In this document: piece after piece, positions 10,759 through 21,489 of the stretch
How positions within the stretch are numbered: position 1 is the stretch's first letter
How the letters are laid out: each line of letters begins with the position of its first letter
Assembly (NCBI GenBank): GCA_950097015.1
Contig: CATNEN010000001.1
Span: 17,550,501 to 17,614,500 of the forward strand
DNA length: 64,000 nt
Origin: Macrostomum hystrix
Lineage: Eukaryota > Platyhelminthes > Macrostomidae
Reading direction: 5' to 3'
Translations under genes and position numbers: made by a program
Notes under the pieces: model-generated
Told to the model about the DNA's origin: nothing
The model's database searches: none
The model's input: only the letters and a program-made list of their open reading frames with translations

Positions 10759-11166
10759 ATGTCTGCGAGAAGGAAGACCCAAATTCCGATGGCCGAGTAT
10801 TCGCGAATAATCGGCAGCGCCGTCCGCAGGGCTATTCATGATGTTATAGCCGCCATCGTAGACGGTTGCGGCGGCGTCTGCGAACTAATGTGGCTGGCCT
10901 ATCAGGCGCTCCCAACGGCCGGGATCGATGAGATCATGCTGCTGTTGGCCGGTTACCATAACCGGCACGCGGCAATCCAAGCCACACCCGGCATTAACAT
11001 CGTTGAGATGCAAGAAGGGGCCTATTATGTACTTCAGGGCCCGCCCACGCAGCAGCGAGTTCGGGACTTGCTGGCAGCTCAGGGCATCGAGCTACCAGAG
11101 CCCGCAGGTTGGTGGCAGCAGCTAGGCTCCGAATCAGGCTACGACAGCATGTCTGATTCCGAGTGA
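10759..11166 (+). CDS. Array protein, 135 aa (copy 10)
   Basis: Glu variant and the last complete unit of the array. Its spacer variants match copy 6, and the following spacer matches the one after copy 6, so a stretch of about 4.37 kb (four units) is repeated. Confidence 0.75.
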   Translation: MSARRKTQIPMAEYSRIIGSAVRRAIHDVIAAIVDGCGGVCELMWLAYQALPTAGIDEIMLLLAGYHNRHAAIQATPGINIVEMQEGAYYVLQGPPTQQRVRDLLAAQGIELPEPAGWWQQLGSESGYDSMSDSE

Positions 11167-11852
11167 GCTTCCCGAACACGGCTTCCCTAATTTTAAATCC
11201 CTACTTCAAAATCCCTAATTTCTTGCATTTCTTAATTTCTTGAAAAAAGACTTGCATTTTGTATTTTTTTGCTGTATACTGTATTGCCGATTTGGCTCTT
11301 CTTCTGCTTCTTTTCTTGCCCCCGTGTTGTCAATCTCATCATGCTAAGCACCTCAATATTATGCACACTTTCTTCCTATTGTATATATCACAGAAACAAT
11401 TACATTTTATCTTTTCTTGTTTATCATGTTGTATATAATCATTATGTTGTCAATTATTAAATATTACTATCTATGTTGTCTTCCACACCAATCAAACACC
11501 TCTGTGCTGTAACATATTTTAGTTTTTTATCCCTTAATGTGATTGCGTTTTTTGTTTCAAGTAAAATGTGCTTTTAGGGCTTAAGCAAATAGCTCTTTGT
11601 TAACGAACAACTCTTCATATACGTTTGATTTTTTTAAAGTAATAGTTTTAGGGCTAAATTAGGATGTATTATAATTTGAATACTACCAAGCTAGAAAATC
11701 AAATTTTCCATTTTATACTACTAATTAGTAGAGTCATAGAGCAGATTATGAAATATTACCACTGGTTGCTTTGTTTAAGGAAAAAGATAGCATGCTTTAT
11801 TACGTGCTTTGCACAGGCCTAAATTCATAATTAATTTTCTTTTCAGCAAACC

Positions 11853-12098
11853 ATGTCTGCGAGAAGGAAGACCCAATTTCCGAAAAAGATGTGCCCAGTG
11901 ACGCCGCTGCCTGGTGCAATCCTGGAAAATTCGACTTGGTCGAAATCAGCCGAAGCCAGTTTTAACCTGAAGCGCAGCAGTTGTTCTACACCTATACGCG
12001 GGAGGTCACCACAGAGCAGTAGAGGTCATCTAAGAGCAGTACAGCACCACAGTGAGCAGCGGCTCGGACTACCTTCGGCCCCAAACAAAGCAAGGTAA
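11853..12098 (+). CDS. Chimeric exon: array start joined to module X (81 codons)
   Basis: It begins with the array start (MSARRKTQ) after the usual splice acceptor, then switches at about 11,870 to sequence shared with the second X module at 17,520-17,700. The joined frame stays open and runs into a good splice donor (GCAAG|GTAATT, intron start 12,096), conserved in the other X copy. The X-derived part is Ser/Arg/His-rich with no recognised domain. It could be a fused exon or a chance open frame across a recombination junction. No downstream exon has been proved. Confidence 0.4.
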   Translation: MSARRKTQFPKKMCPVTPLPGAILENSTWSKSAEASFNLKRSSCSTPIRGRSPQSSRGHLRAVQHHSEQRLGLPSAPNKAR

Positions 12099-13590
12099 TT
12101 ATTGTTCTTTGGCGTTTTTTCATTCCATTACTTATTATTAATGGAAGAGTTTTTATAACTGTATTATAAAAAACTGTTATTCCATGCTGCTTTTTAATTA
12201 TATTCATAATCTAGGTCAAATCGAGGCGTGAGAAAAAATAAAGTGTGCAGAAGGACGGGTAGAGTAAGGAGATGGAGAGAGATAAAGTGATAAGAGGGAG
12301 AGAGTAATAGAGTGAGGGGATGGAGACAGGAAGGGTGAGGATAATGAGAGGGGGTAGAGTGAGGAGAGGTAGGGTGATCAGAAGAAATGGGTGGGAAGTA
12401 GGGAGCAATAAGTAGGGAATAGTAAAGTGAGCAGACTGAGAGGGGATATAAAGGAGGAGAAATAGGTGGGTAGAGTTAGAAAAGAGAGGGGTGAGTAGGG
12501 AGAGAAATATGGGTATAGTGGGGAGAGAATGAGAGGTAGATTGAAGAAGTATAGTCTTCGAGTCAGCGGAGAGAGTCGGGTAGAGTGAGAAAAGAGAGGC
12601 GGTTTGGCGAGGCGTAGAGTAAAGAGTGATGTATATATGTAGAGTGACGAGTTGGTAGACAAGTAGAGTGACAGAATAAAAAGAAATCCTGTGAGGAGAT
12701 GGAGACGAAAGTAGTGGTGATAATGAGAGGGGTAGAATTTGGAGAGAGAAGGCGATAAAAGAAGAACAAAATCTGAAGTTTGTTTATTAGTTTACCTGCC
12801 AATATGTGCGACTTTTGGCACACTGAAAGATGGAGCTATTATGAATTGATTTTGTCGGAGTATATGGCCATTACTGTGTACAAGAGTTGCTTTATGTTTT
12901 ATATTCTGATAGTGAGAGGCAAACTATTACCTATCAGCCTGTGATTGAAAGTCTTGCCATATTTAAGTTCACTTAACTGTACATCACTTAACACATAGCA
13001 AATGAGTTACTTTTGGCAGATGTGAAGTACTGTTTTGTTTATGCTCAAAAAGGCAAGATTTTTTGTGATATTTAAACGGATATAGTGACCCTTCATTCAG
13101 TTTGCCTTATAATAATTATTTTTCGCAATGAATACTTTCAGATGGAAAATATTATTACTGACATGCCATGAGATTACACCACTTAAAGTAGGGGAATTCG
13201 CGCATGCAAATGTCTAATCTGGTTTTTAGGAAAATTTTTAGAAAAAATAAAAGCCAATCATTTATTGTTCCTGCGTGAATGTTACCTGTGCAAATAAATA
13301 TTATAGGTGTATTGCTGTATATTGTAAACTCATACGTTCTTCTCACTCTCTTTTTTTCTCACGCTCGGCGCTTTATGGAAGTACTTCCGGAGCCAAAGGC
13401 GAGTTCGACAACGTGTACAGACGCAACTGAAGAATCAGAACCGGCTGAACAACATGTGAGTTACCAAGCGGGTTTTTTCGTCAACTCAGAGTGGCTTTGG
13501 GCGGAGTTGATGTGGGGCGGGTTCACCTCACGCGGAGTAATTTTGGGCGAAGTGATTTTAGGCGGATGTCTTTACTAGGAAGGTGAACTC
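11875..13590. repeat. Module X, copy 1 (paralogous to 17,520-19,135)
   Basis: Colinear with 17,520-19,135, with scattered substitutions and indels. Shared landmarks are the donor GCAAG|GTAATT, the GA-rich tract, the stretch beginning CTGAAGTTTGTTTATTAG, and a short exon-like segment ending at the donor CAACAT|GTGAGT (13,455 here, 19,010 in copy 2). That segment is open in both copies (PEPKASSTTCTDATEE) with one Ser/Pro difference, so it may be a real exon. The 5' edge is fused to the 1.09-kb array. Confidence 0.85.
12225..12740. repeat. GA-rich low-complexity tract (copy 1)
   Basis: About 500 bp made almost only of G and A on the plus strand, with degenerate GTAGAGTGAGGAGA-like repeats. Long minus-strand reading frames here (Ser/Leu/Pro/Thr-rich) are composition artefacts. 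The tract lies downstream of a splice donor and may be intronic. Confidence 0.8.
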
Positions 13591-13594
13591 ACGG

Positions 13595-14480
13595 CGAGTG
13601 ACTTGAGGCGGAGTGACTTCAGGCGGAGTGACTTCAGGCGAAGGAGCTCTTCTTGTAGAGGCTTTGGGCGGAGTTGATTTGGGGCGGGTTAACCTCACGC
13701 TTAGCTTAGGCGGATGTCTTTACTAGGAGGGTGAACTCACGGCGAGTGACTTCAGGCGGAGTGACTTCAGGCGGAGTGACTTCAGGCGGAGTGACTTCAG
13801 GCGGAGTGACTTCAGGCGGAGTGACTTCAGGCGGAGTGACTTCAGGCGGAGTGACTTCAGGCGAAGGAGCTCTTCTTGTAGTGGCTTTGGGCGGAGTGGA
13901 TTTGGGGCGGGTTTACCTCACGCAGATATTTTGGGCGGAGAGAGCTTAGGCGGATGACTTTATTAGGAGGGTGAACTCACGGCGAGTGACTTCAGGCGGA
14001 GTGACTTCAGGCGGAGTGACTTCAGGCGGAGTGACTTCAGGCGGAGTGACTTCAGGCGGAGTGACTTCAGGCGGAGTGACTTCAGGCGGAGTGACTTCAG
14101 GCGGAGTGACTTCAGGCGAAGGGGTTTTTTGTAGTGGCTTTGGGCGGAGTTGATTTGAGGCGAGTTTAACTAACGCGGAGTGTTTTTTTGCGGAGTTAGT
14201 TTAGGTGGATCGTATTTATTTGGAGAGTGAACTCGCGGCGAGTGACTTCAGGCGGAGTGAGTTTAGGCGGAGTGACTTTATTCGGAGCGGCTTTGGGCGG
14301 AGTGGCTTTGGGCGGAGCTGATTTGTGTGGGTTACATCACGCAGAGATTTTGGATGGAGGGAGCTTAGGTGGAGGTCTTTACTAGGAGGGTGGACTCACG
14401 GCGAGTGACTTCAGGCGGAGTGACTACAGGCGGAGTGACTATTCGGTGCGGCTTTAGCCGGAGCTGATTTGGGCAGGTTT
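13595..14480 (+). repeat. 15-bp minisatellite (GAGTGACTTCAGGCG)
   Basis: Tandem 15-mers, most regular at 13,741-13,862 and 13,981-14,118 with about eight perfect or near-perfect copies each, then more degenerate. Because 15 is divisible by three, one frame reads as VTSGG repeats, giving two ORFs of 60-72 codons. These are probably by-products. In the second X module (from about 19,140) only two or three copies are present, so the array expanded after duplication. Confidence 0.9.
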
Positions 14481-14504
14481 ACCTCTTTTACCTTACAGAT
14501 CCTT

Positions 14505-14620
14505 ACCTTACCGATAGATAAGGATAGACAGACATACAGATGGAGATAAACGAACAGACAGATAGGCAGATGGATAGATAGGGATAGACAGATATACAGA
14601 CAGATAGAGATAGACGTACA
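14505..14620 (+). repeat. Degenerate GATA/GACA microsatellite
   Basis: Imperfect tetranucleotide repeats of GATA, GACA and CAGA type fill about 110 bp between the minisatellite and module Y. Confidence 0.8.
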
Positions 14621-14699
14621 GAAACATTATTAGTATTGAAAAACACTTACTGATCATTAACGTCTTTAAAATTATCCTGAAATACTATTTCTTGTTTGT

Positions 14700-15280
14700 T
14701 CCTTCACAGCTGGATGCATCGAAGTACTGCGTGTGAAGCACTTCTCGGCACTTGTAATTGTGTCCGCTCTGCTGATGCTAGCGTACAATGCAACCCTGAC
14801 GTAGCCGACTATGGCATGATGACTATACCAACAGAGAGCGTGCCCAAAGCAAAAGCCACGACGCCGAGACCCCCCGAATGCTAAACGCATTCGCCTGGAA
14901 GAAGTAAACAGAAAACAGAAACCCAGCGAGAAACCCGCAGCATCAGAGAGCGTGCGCAAAGCAAAAGCTTCGACGAGTGGCGCTGCAGATGCTGAAACAC
15001 GCGCCGAAAAGCGGAATCTGTCGATCGATTGAGCTAGCAGCTAGCCAAGCGTTCTGAAACCTGTCGCCAACTGCGCGTCGACGACGCCGTTCTCCACAAT
15101 GGGCCTCACACCCAATAAAATCCAATACCACCAAGCAAGGAAGGGAGCGATAATTAAGGATCTTATAGTTCGGCATCCCCGACTCCGTTTCGCCAACCAA
15201 TTCGAGCTAGATCTAGATGAGGCGATCCCCAGCTGCTTAAATCGCTGGATGGAAAAGCAGATACAGCCAAACAATTAGAA
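14700..15280 (+). pseudogene. Module Y copy 1: degraded 3' exon of the four-exon gene
   Basis: Matches the last exon of the gene at 15,831-16,836. From about 14,876 to the TGA at 15,030-15,032 it encodes the same Lys/Arg/Ser/Ala-rich C-terminus (NAKRIRLEE ... EKRNLSID). Upstream of the match the sequence differs and the matching frame is closed by a TGA near 14,820, so this copy cannot make the same protein as it stands. It is preceded by a possible acceptor (TTCCTTCACAG, ending 14,709). It could be an exon of another gene read in a different frame. Confidence 0.5.
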
Positions 15281-15299
15281 GAATTTTGTTTCGATGTAC

Positions 15300-15830
15300 A
15301 TTTTTTTAAATCGCCTTGCCTCTGTCTGATCTCTGTCGCTTTTTGTGAGGGTAATTAGTAACAGACATGTTAATATTTTATTTCTGGTTTGTCTGGTCTC
15401 TTTGTTCAAGTACAAATGTGACTCAAATTTTGCTTGCTTAATATCCTTTAACTGATGTTTTTCGTTTTCTTCTTTTTCTTATTGCCGTAAACCTAAATCG
15501 ATTGAACAGTAGTAACTTTTACAAGTTAGTTAGTTAACTAAACAAGGACGCTAACCCAAAGCCTGACCCTGGCCCTGCCAGTTATAACTTAGTTAGTCAG
15601 TGAGTTCAGTGAGTAACTTAGGAAGCACTTTAGACCCTGCTAGCAGCAATTTAAGTAAGTCAGTATGTAATCTAGTAAGCATTTTAATAAGCTTTTTGGT
15701 AGGCGGCGCAATATATCTACCCGGCTAAATCCCTCTAGATTATTTCGACGCTCTCTACACTTTGCTTGAATTGAGAAAATTTAAACAAGCTTTGTACTTA
15801 ACCGAATAAAACATGCCTACTTTCAGATCA
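15300..15830. repeat. Module Y spacer, duplicated at about 16,935-17,450
   Basis: Non-coding sequence upstream of exon 1, repeated almost intact after the gene. It includes a TTAGT-rich stretch and the segment leading to the acceptor CCTACTTTCAG. Copy 2 has several short deletions relative to this copy. Confidence 0.8.
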
Positions 15831-16836
15831 ATGGAGCCAGCTATTCTGCCGATCGCTGTCAAAAGACAAGTGAGAAGAAAAATTCTGAAGCTCGTTATTT
15901 TTTCTGGACCCGGCAGCTCATCACCCATAAAACCAAGTCTAAAAAACTTTAGGAGTTACATTGCGAACACATTTATAAGCTCGCTTATTCGAGAGGCCCT
16001 CGCGTATAACTCCTTATCATTTGTAAATTTTTGGAGATGCGAGTATTGCCAAGCTTGGCGCCACTGCTACCAGCAGGCTGCTCCGGATTCGCTCCGGACC
16101 ATTTCGTCCACAGTGAAGGCGATGCCACAGCCTGAAAGTCTCGCCCTCCCTTCGGAAAGCAACGATTCGGAGGACGATACCAAAAGGTTGGCCGAACTTA
16201 TTTATTTTACCTATACATTATATAGTATTTTAGTGTCTCAGATAACCGACTGTCCTATCTTTTTGTGATTCAGGCAAAAGCGTCTTGGGCTTTTGCCCGA
16301 AAAGTAAGTATCATTAGCAAATATGAGAGATTATAGATAGCTGATAGCTGAGATTATAGATCTGCTTAATCAACCTCATTATCTCCTTTATGTGCGTCTA
16401 ATTCTATGTATTTCTTAAACAACAGTGCAACTGGTGCGAGTGACGATTGCAGCAGCGATTCGAATACAAGGAAACGGAATTATAATTCCAGGTGAGAAAA
16501 CAAGAAACTTGTGTTTAAATCAGCGAAGGAGTGGAAAAAGGTCATTTTATTAGTGTAGAAATATTTCTAACATGAGACTAACATGAGTTAAATAGTTATC
16601 TAAGAATGAGTTAACATTGTGCGTCTTTTTCCCCATTTTTTATCAAATTCCACAGTTTCCACGACGCCGACAACCCCCCGAATGCTAAACGCATTCGCCT
16701 GCAAGAATTAAACAGAAAACAGTCTGCCAGCGAGAAACCCGCAGCTTCAGAGAGCGTGCGAAAAGCAAAAGCTTCGACGAGTGGCGCTGCAGATGCTGAA
16801 ACAAGCGCCGAAAAGCGGAATCTGTCGATCGATTGA
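15831..16836 (+). CDS. Four-exon gene, 210 aa, unknown nuclear-like protein
   Basis: Four exons join in phase at consensus sites: 15,831-16,186, 16,274-16,303 (30 nt), 16,426-16,491 and 16,656-16,836. All introns are GT-AG, of 87, 122 and 164 bp; the first donor (GTTGGC) is weak. I chose the ATG at 15,831 because CTTTCAG sits 4 nt upstream; an ATG at 15,813 is also in frame. The protein has a basic N-terminus, a motif FSGPGSSSPIKPS with a following FRSYI, a CEYC pair, an acidic stretch (SNDSEDD), then a Lys/Arg-rich, Ser/Ala-rich tail with possible nuclear localisation signals (TRKRN, NAKRIRL). The first domain resembles the ORF at 34,312. Family unknown. Confidence 0.6.
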
Positions 16837-17430
16837 GCTAGCAGCTAGCCAAGCGTTCTGAAACCAGCCAAACAAAGAAGACTTTTGTTTCGTCGTAATT
16901 GACTACCGCTTGTCGCTTTTTCAATAAAAAATTTTTCGATGTACATTTTTTAAATCGCCCCGCCTCTGTCTGATCTCTGTCGCTTTTTGTGAGGGTAATT
17001 AGTAACAGACATGTTAATATTTTATTTCTGGTTTGTCTGGTACAATTATGTTCAATATGTTGAAGTACAAATGTGCCTCAAATTTTGCTTGCTTAATATC
17101 TTTTAAGTGATGTTTTTCGTTTTCTTCTTTTTCTTATTGCCGTAGTTACAAGTTAGTTAGTTAACTAAACAAGGACCCTAACCCAAAGCCTGACACTGGC
17201 CCTGCCAGTTATAACTTAGTTAGTCAGTTAGTAACTTAGGAAGCACTTTAGACCCTGCTAGCAGCAATTTAAGTAAGTCAGTATGTAATCTAGTAAGCAT
17301 TTTAATAAGCTTTTTGGTAGGCGGCGCAATATATCTACCCGTCTAAATCCATCAAGATTATTTCGACGCTCTCTACACTTTGCTTGAATTGAGAAAATTT
17401 AAATAAGCTTTGTACTTAACCGAATAAAAC

Positions 17431-17610
17431 ATGCCTACTTTCAGATCAATGGAGCCAGCTATTCTGCCGATCGCTGTCAGAAGAGAAGTAGAAAGAAAAA
17501 TACTGAAAATAATGAAAAAATATCTGCCCAGTGACGCCGCTGCCTGGTGCATCAGCCGAAGCCAGCTTTAACCTGAAGCGCAGCAGTTGTTCTACACCTA
17601 TACGCGGGAG
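17431..17610 (+). pseudogene. Second copy of exon 1, fused to module X
   Basis: Repeats the start of the 15,831 gene (MEPAILPIAV then RREVERKIL) and, after about 28 codons, switches into X sequence (LPSDAAAWC), ending at a stop near 17,566. The X frame that stays open in the 11,853 exon is different. It looks like a recombination product. Confidence 0.55.
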
Positions 17611-19135
17611 GTCAGCACAGAGCAGTAGAGATCACCATAGAGCAGTAGAGCACCACAGTGAGAAGCGGCTCGGACTACCTCCGGCCCCAAACAAAGCAAG
17701 GTAATTATTGTTATTTGGCTATTACTTGGCTATTTTTCATTCCATTACTTGCAGTTATTCCATGCTGTTTTTTAATTATATTCATAATCTAGGTCAAATC
17801 GAGGCGTGAGATAAAGTGTGCAGAAGGACGGGTAGAGTAAAGAGATGGAGAGAGGTAAAGTGATAAGAGAGAGTAATAGAGTGAGGGGATGGAGACAGGA
17901 AGGGTGAGGATAATGAGAGGGGTAGAGTGGGGAGACGTAGGGTGATCAGAAGAAAATGGGTGGGAAGTAGGGAGCGATTAGTAGGGAATAGTAAAGTGAG
18001 CAGAGGGGAGATAAAGGAGGAGAAATGGGTGGGTAGAGTTTGAAAAGAGGTGAGTAGGGAGAGAAATATGGGTATAGTGGGGAGAGAATAAGAGGTAGAT
18101 TGAAGAAGTAGAGTCTTCGAGTCAGCGGAGAGAGTCGGGTAGAGTGAGAAAAGAGAGGCGGTTGGCGAGGCGTAGTGTAAAGAGTGATGCATATATATAG
18201 AGTGACGAGTTTGGTAGACAAGTAGAGTGACAGAATAAAAAGAAATCCTGTGAGGAGATGGAGACGAAAGTAGTGGTGATAATGAGAGGGGTAGAATTTG
18301 GAGAGAGAAGGCGATAAAAGAAGAACAAAATCTGAAGTTTGTTTATTAGTTTACCTGCCAATATGTGCGACTTTTGGCACACTGAAAGATGGAGCTATTA
18401 TGAATTGATTTTGTCGGATTATATGGCCATTACTGTGTACAAGAGTTGCTTTATGTTTCATATTCTGATAGTGAGAGGCAAACTATTACCTAGCAGCCTA
18501 TGATTGAAAGTGTTGCCATATTTAATCACTTAACTGTACATCACTTAACACATAGCAAATGTGTTACTTTTGGGAGATGTGAAGTACTGTATGTTTATGC
18601 TCAAAAAGGCAAGATTTTTTGTGATATTTAAACGGATATAGTGACCCTTCATACAGTTTGCTTTATAATAATTATTTTTCGTAATGAATACTTTCAGATA
18701 GAAAATATTATTACTGACGTGCCATGAAATTACACCACTTTAAGTAGGGGAATTCGCGCATGTAAATGTCTAATCTGGTTTTTAGGAAAATCTGAGAAAA
18801 AATAAAAACCAATCATTTATTGTTCCTGCATGAATGCTACCTGTGCAAATAAATATTATAGGTGTATTGCAATATAGTTTAAACTCATACGTTATTCTCA
18901 CTCTCTTTTTTTCTCACGCTCGGCGCTTTGAGGAAGTACTTCCGGAGCCAAAGGCGAGTTCGACAACGTGTACAGACGCAACTGAAGAACCAGAACCGGC
19001 TGAACAACATGTGAGTTACCAAGCGGGTTTTTTCGTCAATTCAGAGTGGCTTTGGGCGGAGTTGATTTTGGCAGGTTCACCTCACGCGGAGTAATTTTGG
19101 GCGAAGTGAGTTTAGGCGGATGTCTTTACTAGGAG
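17520..19135. repeat. Module X, copy 2
   Basis: Colinear with 11,875-13,590. It retains the donor GCAAG|GTAATT (intron start 17,701), a GA-rich tract at about 17,810-18,310 and the exon-like segment ending 19,010. A 30-bp stretch present in copy 1 after GGTGCAATC is missing here. Confidence 0.85.
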
Positions 19136-20134
19136 GGTGAACTCACGGCGAGTGACTTGAGGTGGAGTGACTTCAGGCGGAGTGACGTTAGGCGAAGGGG
19201 CTATTTTTGGAGTGGCTTTGGGCGGAGTGGATTTGGGGCGGGTTTACCTCACGCAGATGGTATTGATATTTTAAACGGTATCCATTCGTACTACAGTAAA
19301 TAGTATATGGCTGTCGTCGGTGTCCCAAAAGACTTGAGCACAATTTATCGTGTCGGATTCAATTGAATATCAATCTAGAAATGATTTCCCACACGACTGA
19401 GTTGGTTTCATGATTTCAAATGATTTCTTCTCGAACTTATTAACCTGGTAAGTCACCTAGAAAATTTGACGAAATACACAGGGGCGATACACTGTTGACA
19501 TTCTGAGGCCGCAGGCTGTCTTTTAGACCCCGGTTTTCGACGGGGATCTCTTCTACGTCTATCCCAGACTACGGGACATCAAATCCCATCGAAATCCATC
19601 AAAATTATGGGGCATCACGAAATCACTTTTGTCAGTGGTACCCTCATCGATCAAATTTGTCTGATTGCCTTGTCTTGCCAGGCAGGGGTGTACCGACTTT
19701 GAGGGGACCCCATTTGAGAACCGCTATATTTAGAGAGATAAAGACTGATGTCATCTGGTAGGCCAATAAATTGCGCGTCGGATTTCACTGATTGCGTCGA
19801 TAGATCTGCATTCGTTGTCTGCTGGCAGCCGGTCTAGTAATTAAAGCGTCATAATCTACTCATAGCGCCATCCATTAGGAGGTACCACTGACACTCTAGA
19901 CATCATTTGACAGCCTTCCGGTGGGTACTTATCGACGATCTTGGTGTCGTTAGAAAGCTCTAGGCATGCTCTATCGACGTGCGTTTGTCCGAAATATAGG
20001 TGCCCACAATCTCCAGTTCAAGATCAATCTGGCTACATAGTAATAATTAAGTAGTCTGTGTGGTGGGAAACGCATGTACTTAAGGCCAAGCGTGGCATCA
20101 ATTGTTGGTTTCTTGAATTTTCCTAAACGACAAT

Positions 20135-20255
20135 AGGTGCCCAAAAGCTCTCTCTGTCACCTCACCCTCTCCTCTCTGTGCCCTCACTCTCTCCTCTCTG
20201 TGCCCTCACTCTCTCCTCTGTGCCCTCACTCTCCTCTGTCACCTCACCCTGTGAT
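20135..20255 (+). repeat. Short CT-rich minisatellite (TCTCCTCTCTGTGCCCTCAC)
   Basis: About five copies of a 17-21 bp CT-rich repeat, homologous to the roughly 490-bp expansion at 54,771-55,262. Confidence 0.85.
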
Positions 20256-20614
20256 TCCAAGAAAGAAGTAATAATAATAACATAATAATAATTTTAGTCA
20301 GTATACCTTGAGCAGGTCACCTATGCTGTGCCTGTGCGGCACAATTTTTGCCAATGAGATGCGTTGATATGTTTTGATAAATTAGCTTATGTATTTTCCC
20401 CGAAGTTTGACACGGAAAAGAATTGGTGAAAAGTCCTAGTTAGACAGAAATATTAATTGAACAAAGTACAGACCCTCTCGTAAAAACACATACAGTGCAC
20501 GCACAGTGAGCATAAAGAAAGCAGGAATTAGAGTTTGAGATTTTATCTTTGTCAAACGCGTATAGAACTTCAGAACTCTCTCCTCTCACTCCGCTGCTCG
20601 TTTGCAAGGGAGCA

Positions 20615-21080
20615 CGACCATTGAAGAAATTGCATGACTACCAGGGAAAACTGAATAATTTAGTCATCGGAACATATTCTGAACAGTTTGACTCTAGCTC
20701 TCCTCTGACCATTGAAGAAATTGCATGACTACCAGGGAAAACTGAATAATTTAGTCATCGGAACATATTCTGAACAGTTTGACTCTAGCTCTCCCCTGAC
20801 CATCCAAGAAATTGCATGACTACCAGGGAAAACTGAATAATTTAGTCATCGGAACATATTCTGAACAGTTTGACTCTAGCTCTCCTCTGACCATTGAAGA
20901 AATTGCATGACTACCAGGGAAAACTGAATAATTTAGTCATCGGAACATATTCTGAACAGTTTGACTCTAGCTCTCCTCTGACCATTGAAGAAATTGCATG
21001 AGTACCAGGGAAAACTGAATAATTTAGTAATCGGAACATATTCTGAACAGTTTGACTCCTGACTTCTCTAGCTCTCCTCT
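20615..21080 (+). repeat. 91-bp tandem repeat, about 5 copies
   Basis: The repeat begins ACCATTGAAGAAATTGCATG and has a 91-bp period (measured 20,621, 20,712, 20,803). Copies differ mainly in ATTGAAG or ATCCAAG. The same repeat has about seven copies at 55,628-56,270. Confidence 0.9.
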
Positions 21081-21489
21081 GACCATTGCTGCCACACCTG
21101 GGCTAAATTACTCTAGCTAAGTGTAATGACTATAGGTAAGTCAAATACATGCACAAGTAGGATTGCAGGCAAGCAGACACGAAAGGTGTACACACGCATA
21201 TGAGCATTGACACTTGTATGGATATGAACGCATATGAAGCAATTATGAAGTCAGATTGGCCGAGTTCGCATAACAACAAAACGCCTTGGACCACTGGAGG
21301 GAATTGAAAAATGACATTAGACAAGGCTAAAGGCGCAGAAGTGCTTAGCCACGTACCTTTAATTGTGCAAATATTTCTAAAAGCTAAAATAGCGTTAGCA
21401 AGATGCTTCTTCAAAGATTGGCCACAATGGTCGAAAGACCAGAAGCACCGACAAATAATTGAATGGATCGTCATTTCCATTGTGTTGAA

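Larger units (their letters stand above)
1..11870 (+). repeat. Tandem array of ~1.09-kb gene-bearing units
   Basis: Head-to-tail units whose ATGs lie at 398, 1750, 2844, 4199, 5291, 6384, 7478, 8574, 9668, 10759 and 11853. Spacing is 1091-1096 bp, or 1352-1355 bp after the two units that carry a 261-bp insertion. The window opens inside a spacer, so the array continues to the left. Each unit is an AT-rich spacer followed by a GC-rich 135-codon ORF. The ORFs are nearly invariant, while spacers differ by substitutions and small indels that group the units: 6 with 10, 7 and 8 with 11, and 4 with 9. The last unit is broken shortly after its ATG, at about 11,870. Confidence 0.97.

Noticed and set aside
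12211-12823. Minus-strand Ser/Leu/Thr-rich ORFs opposite the GA-rich tracts (also at 17,794-18,382)
   Set aside because: Composition artefact of a purine-rich tract; the copies differ by frame-shifting indels.
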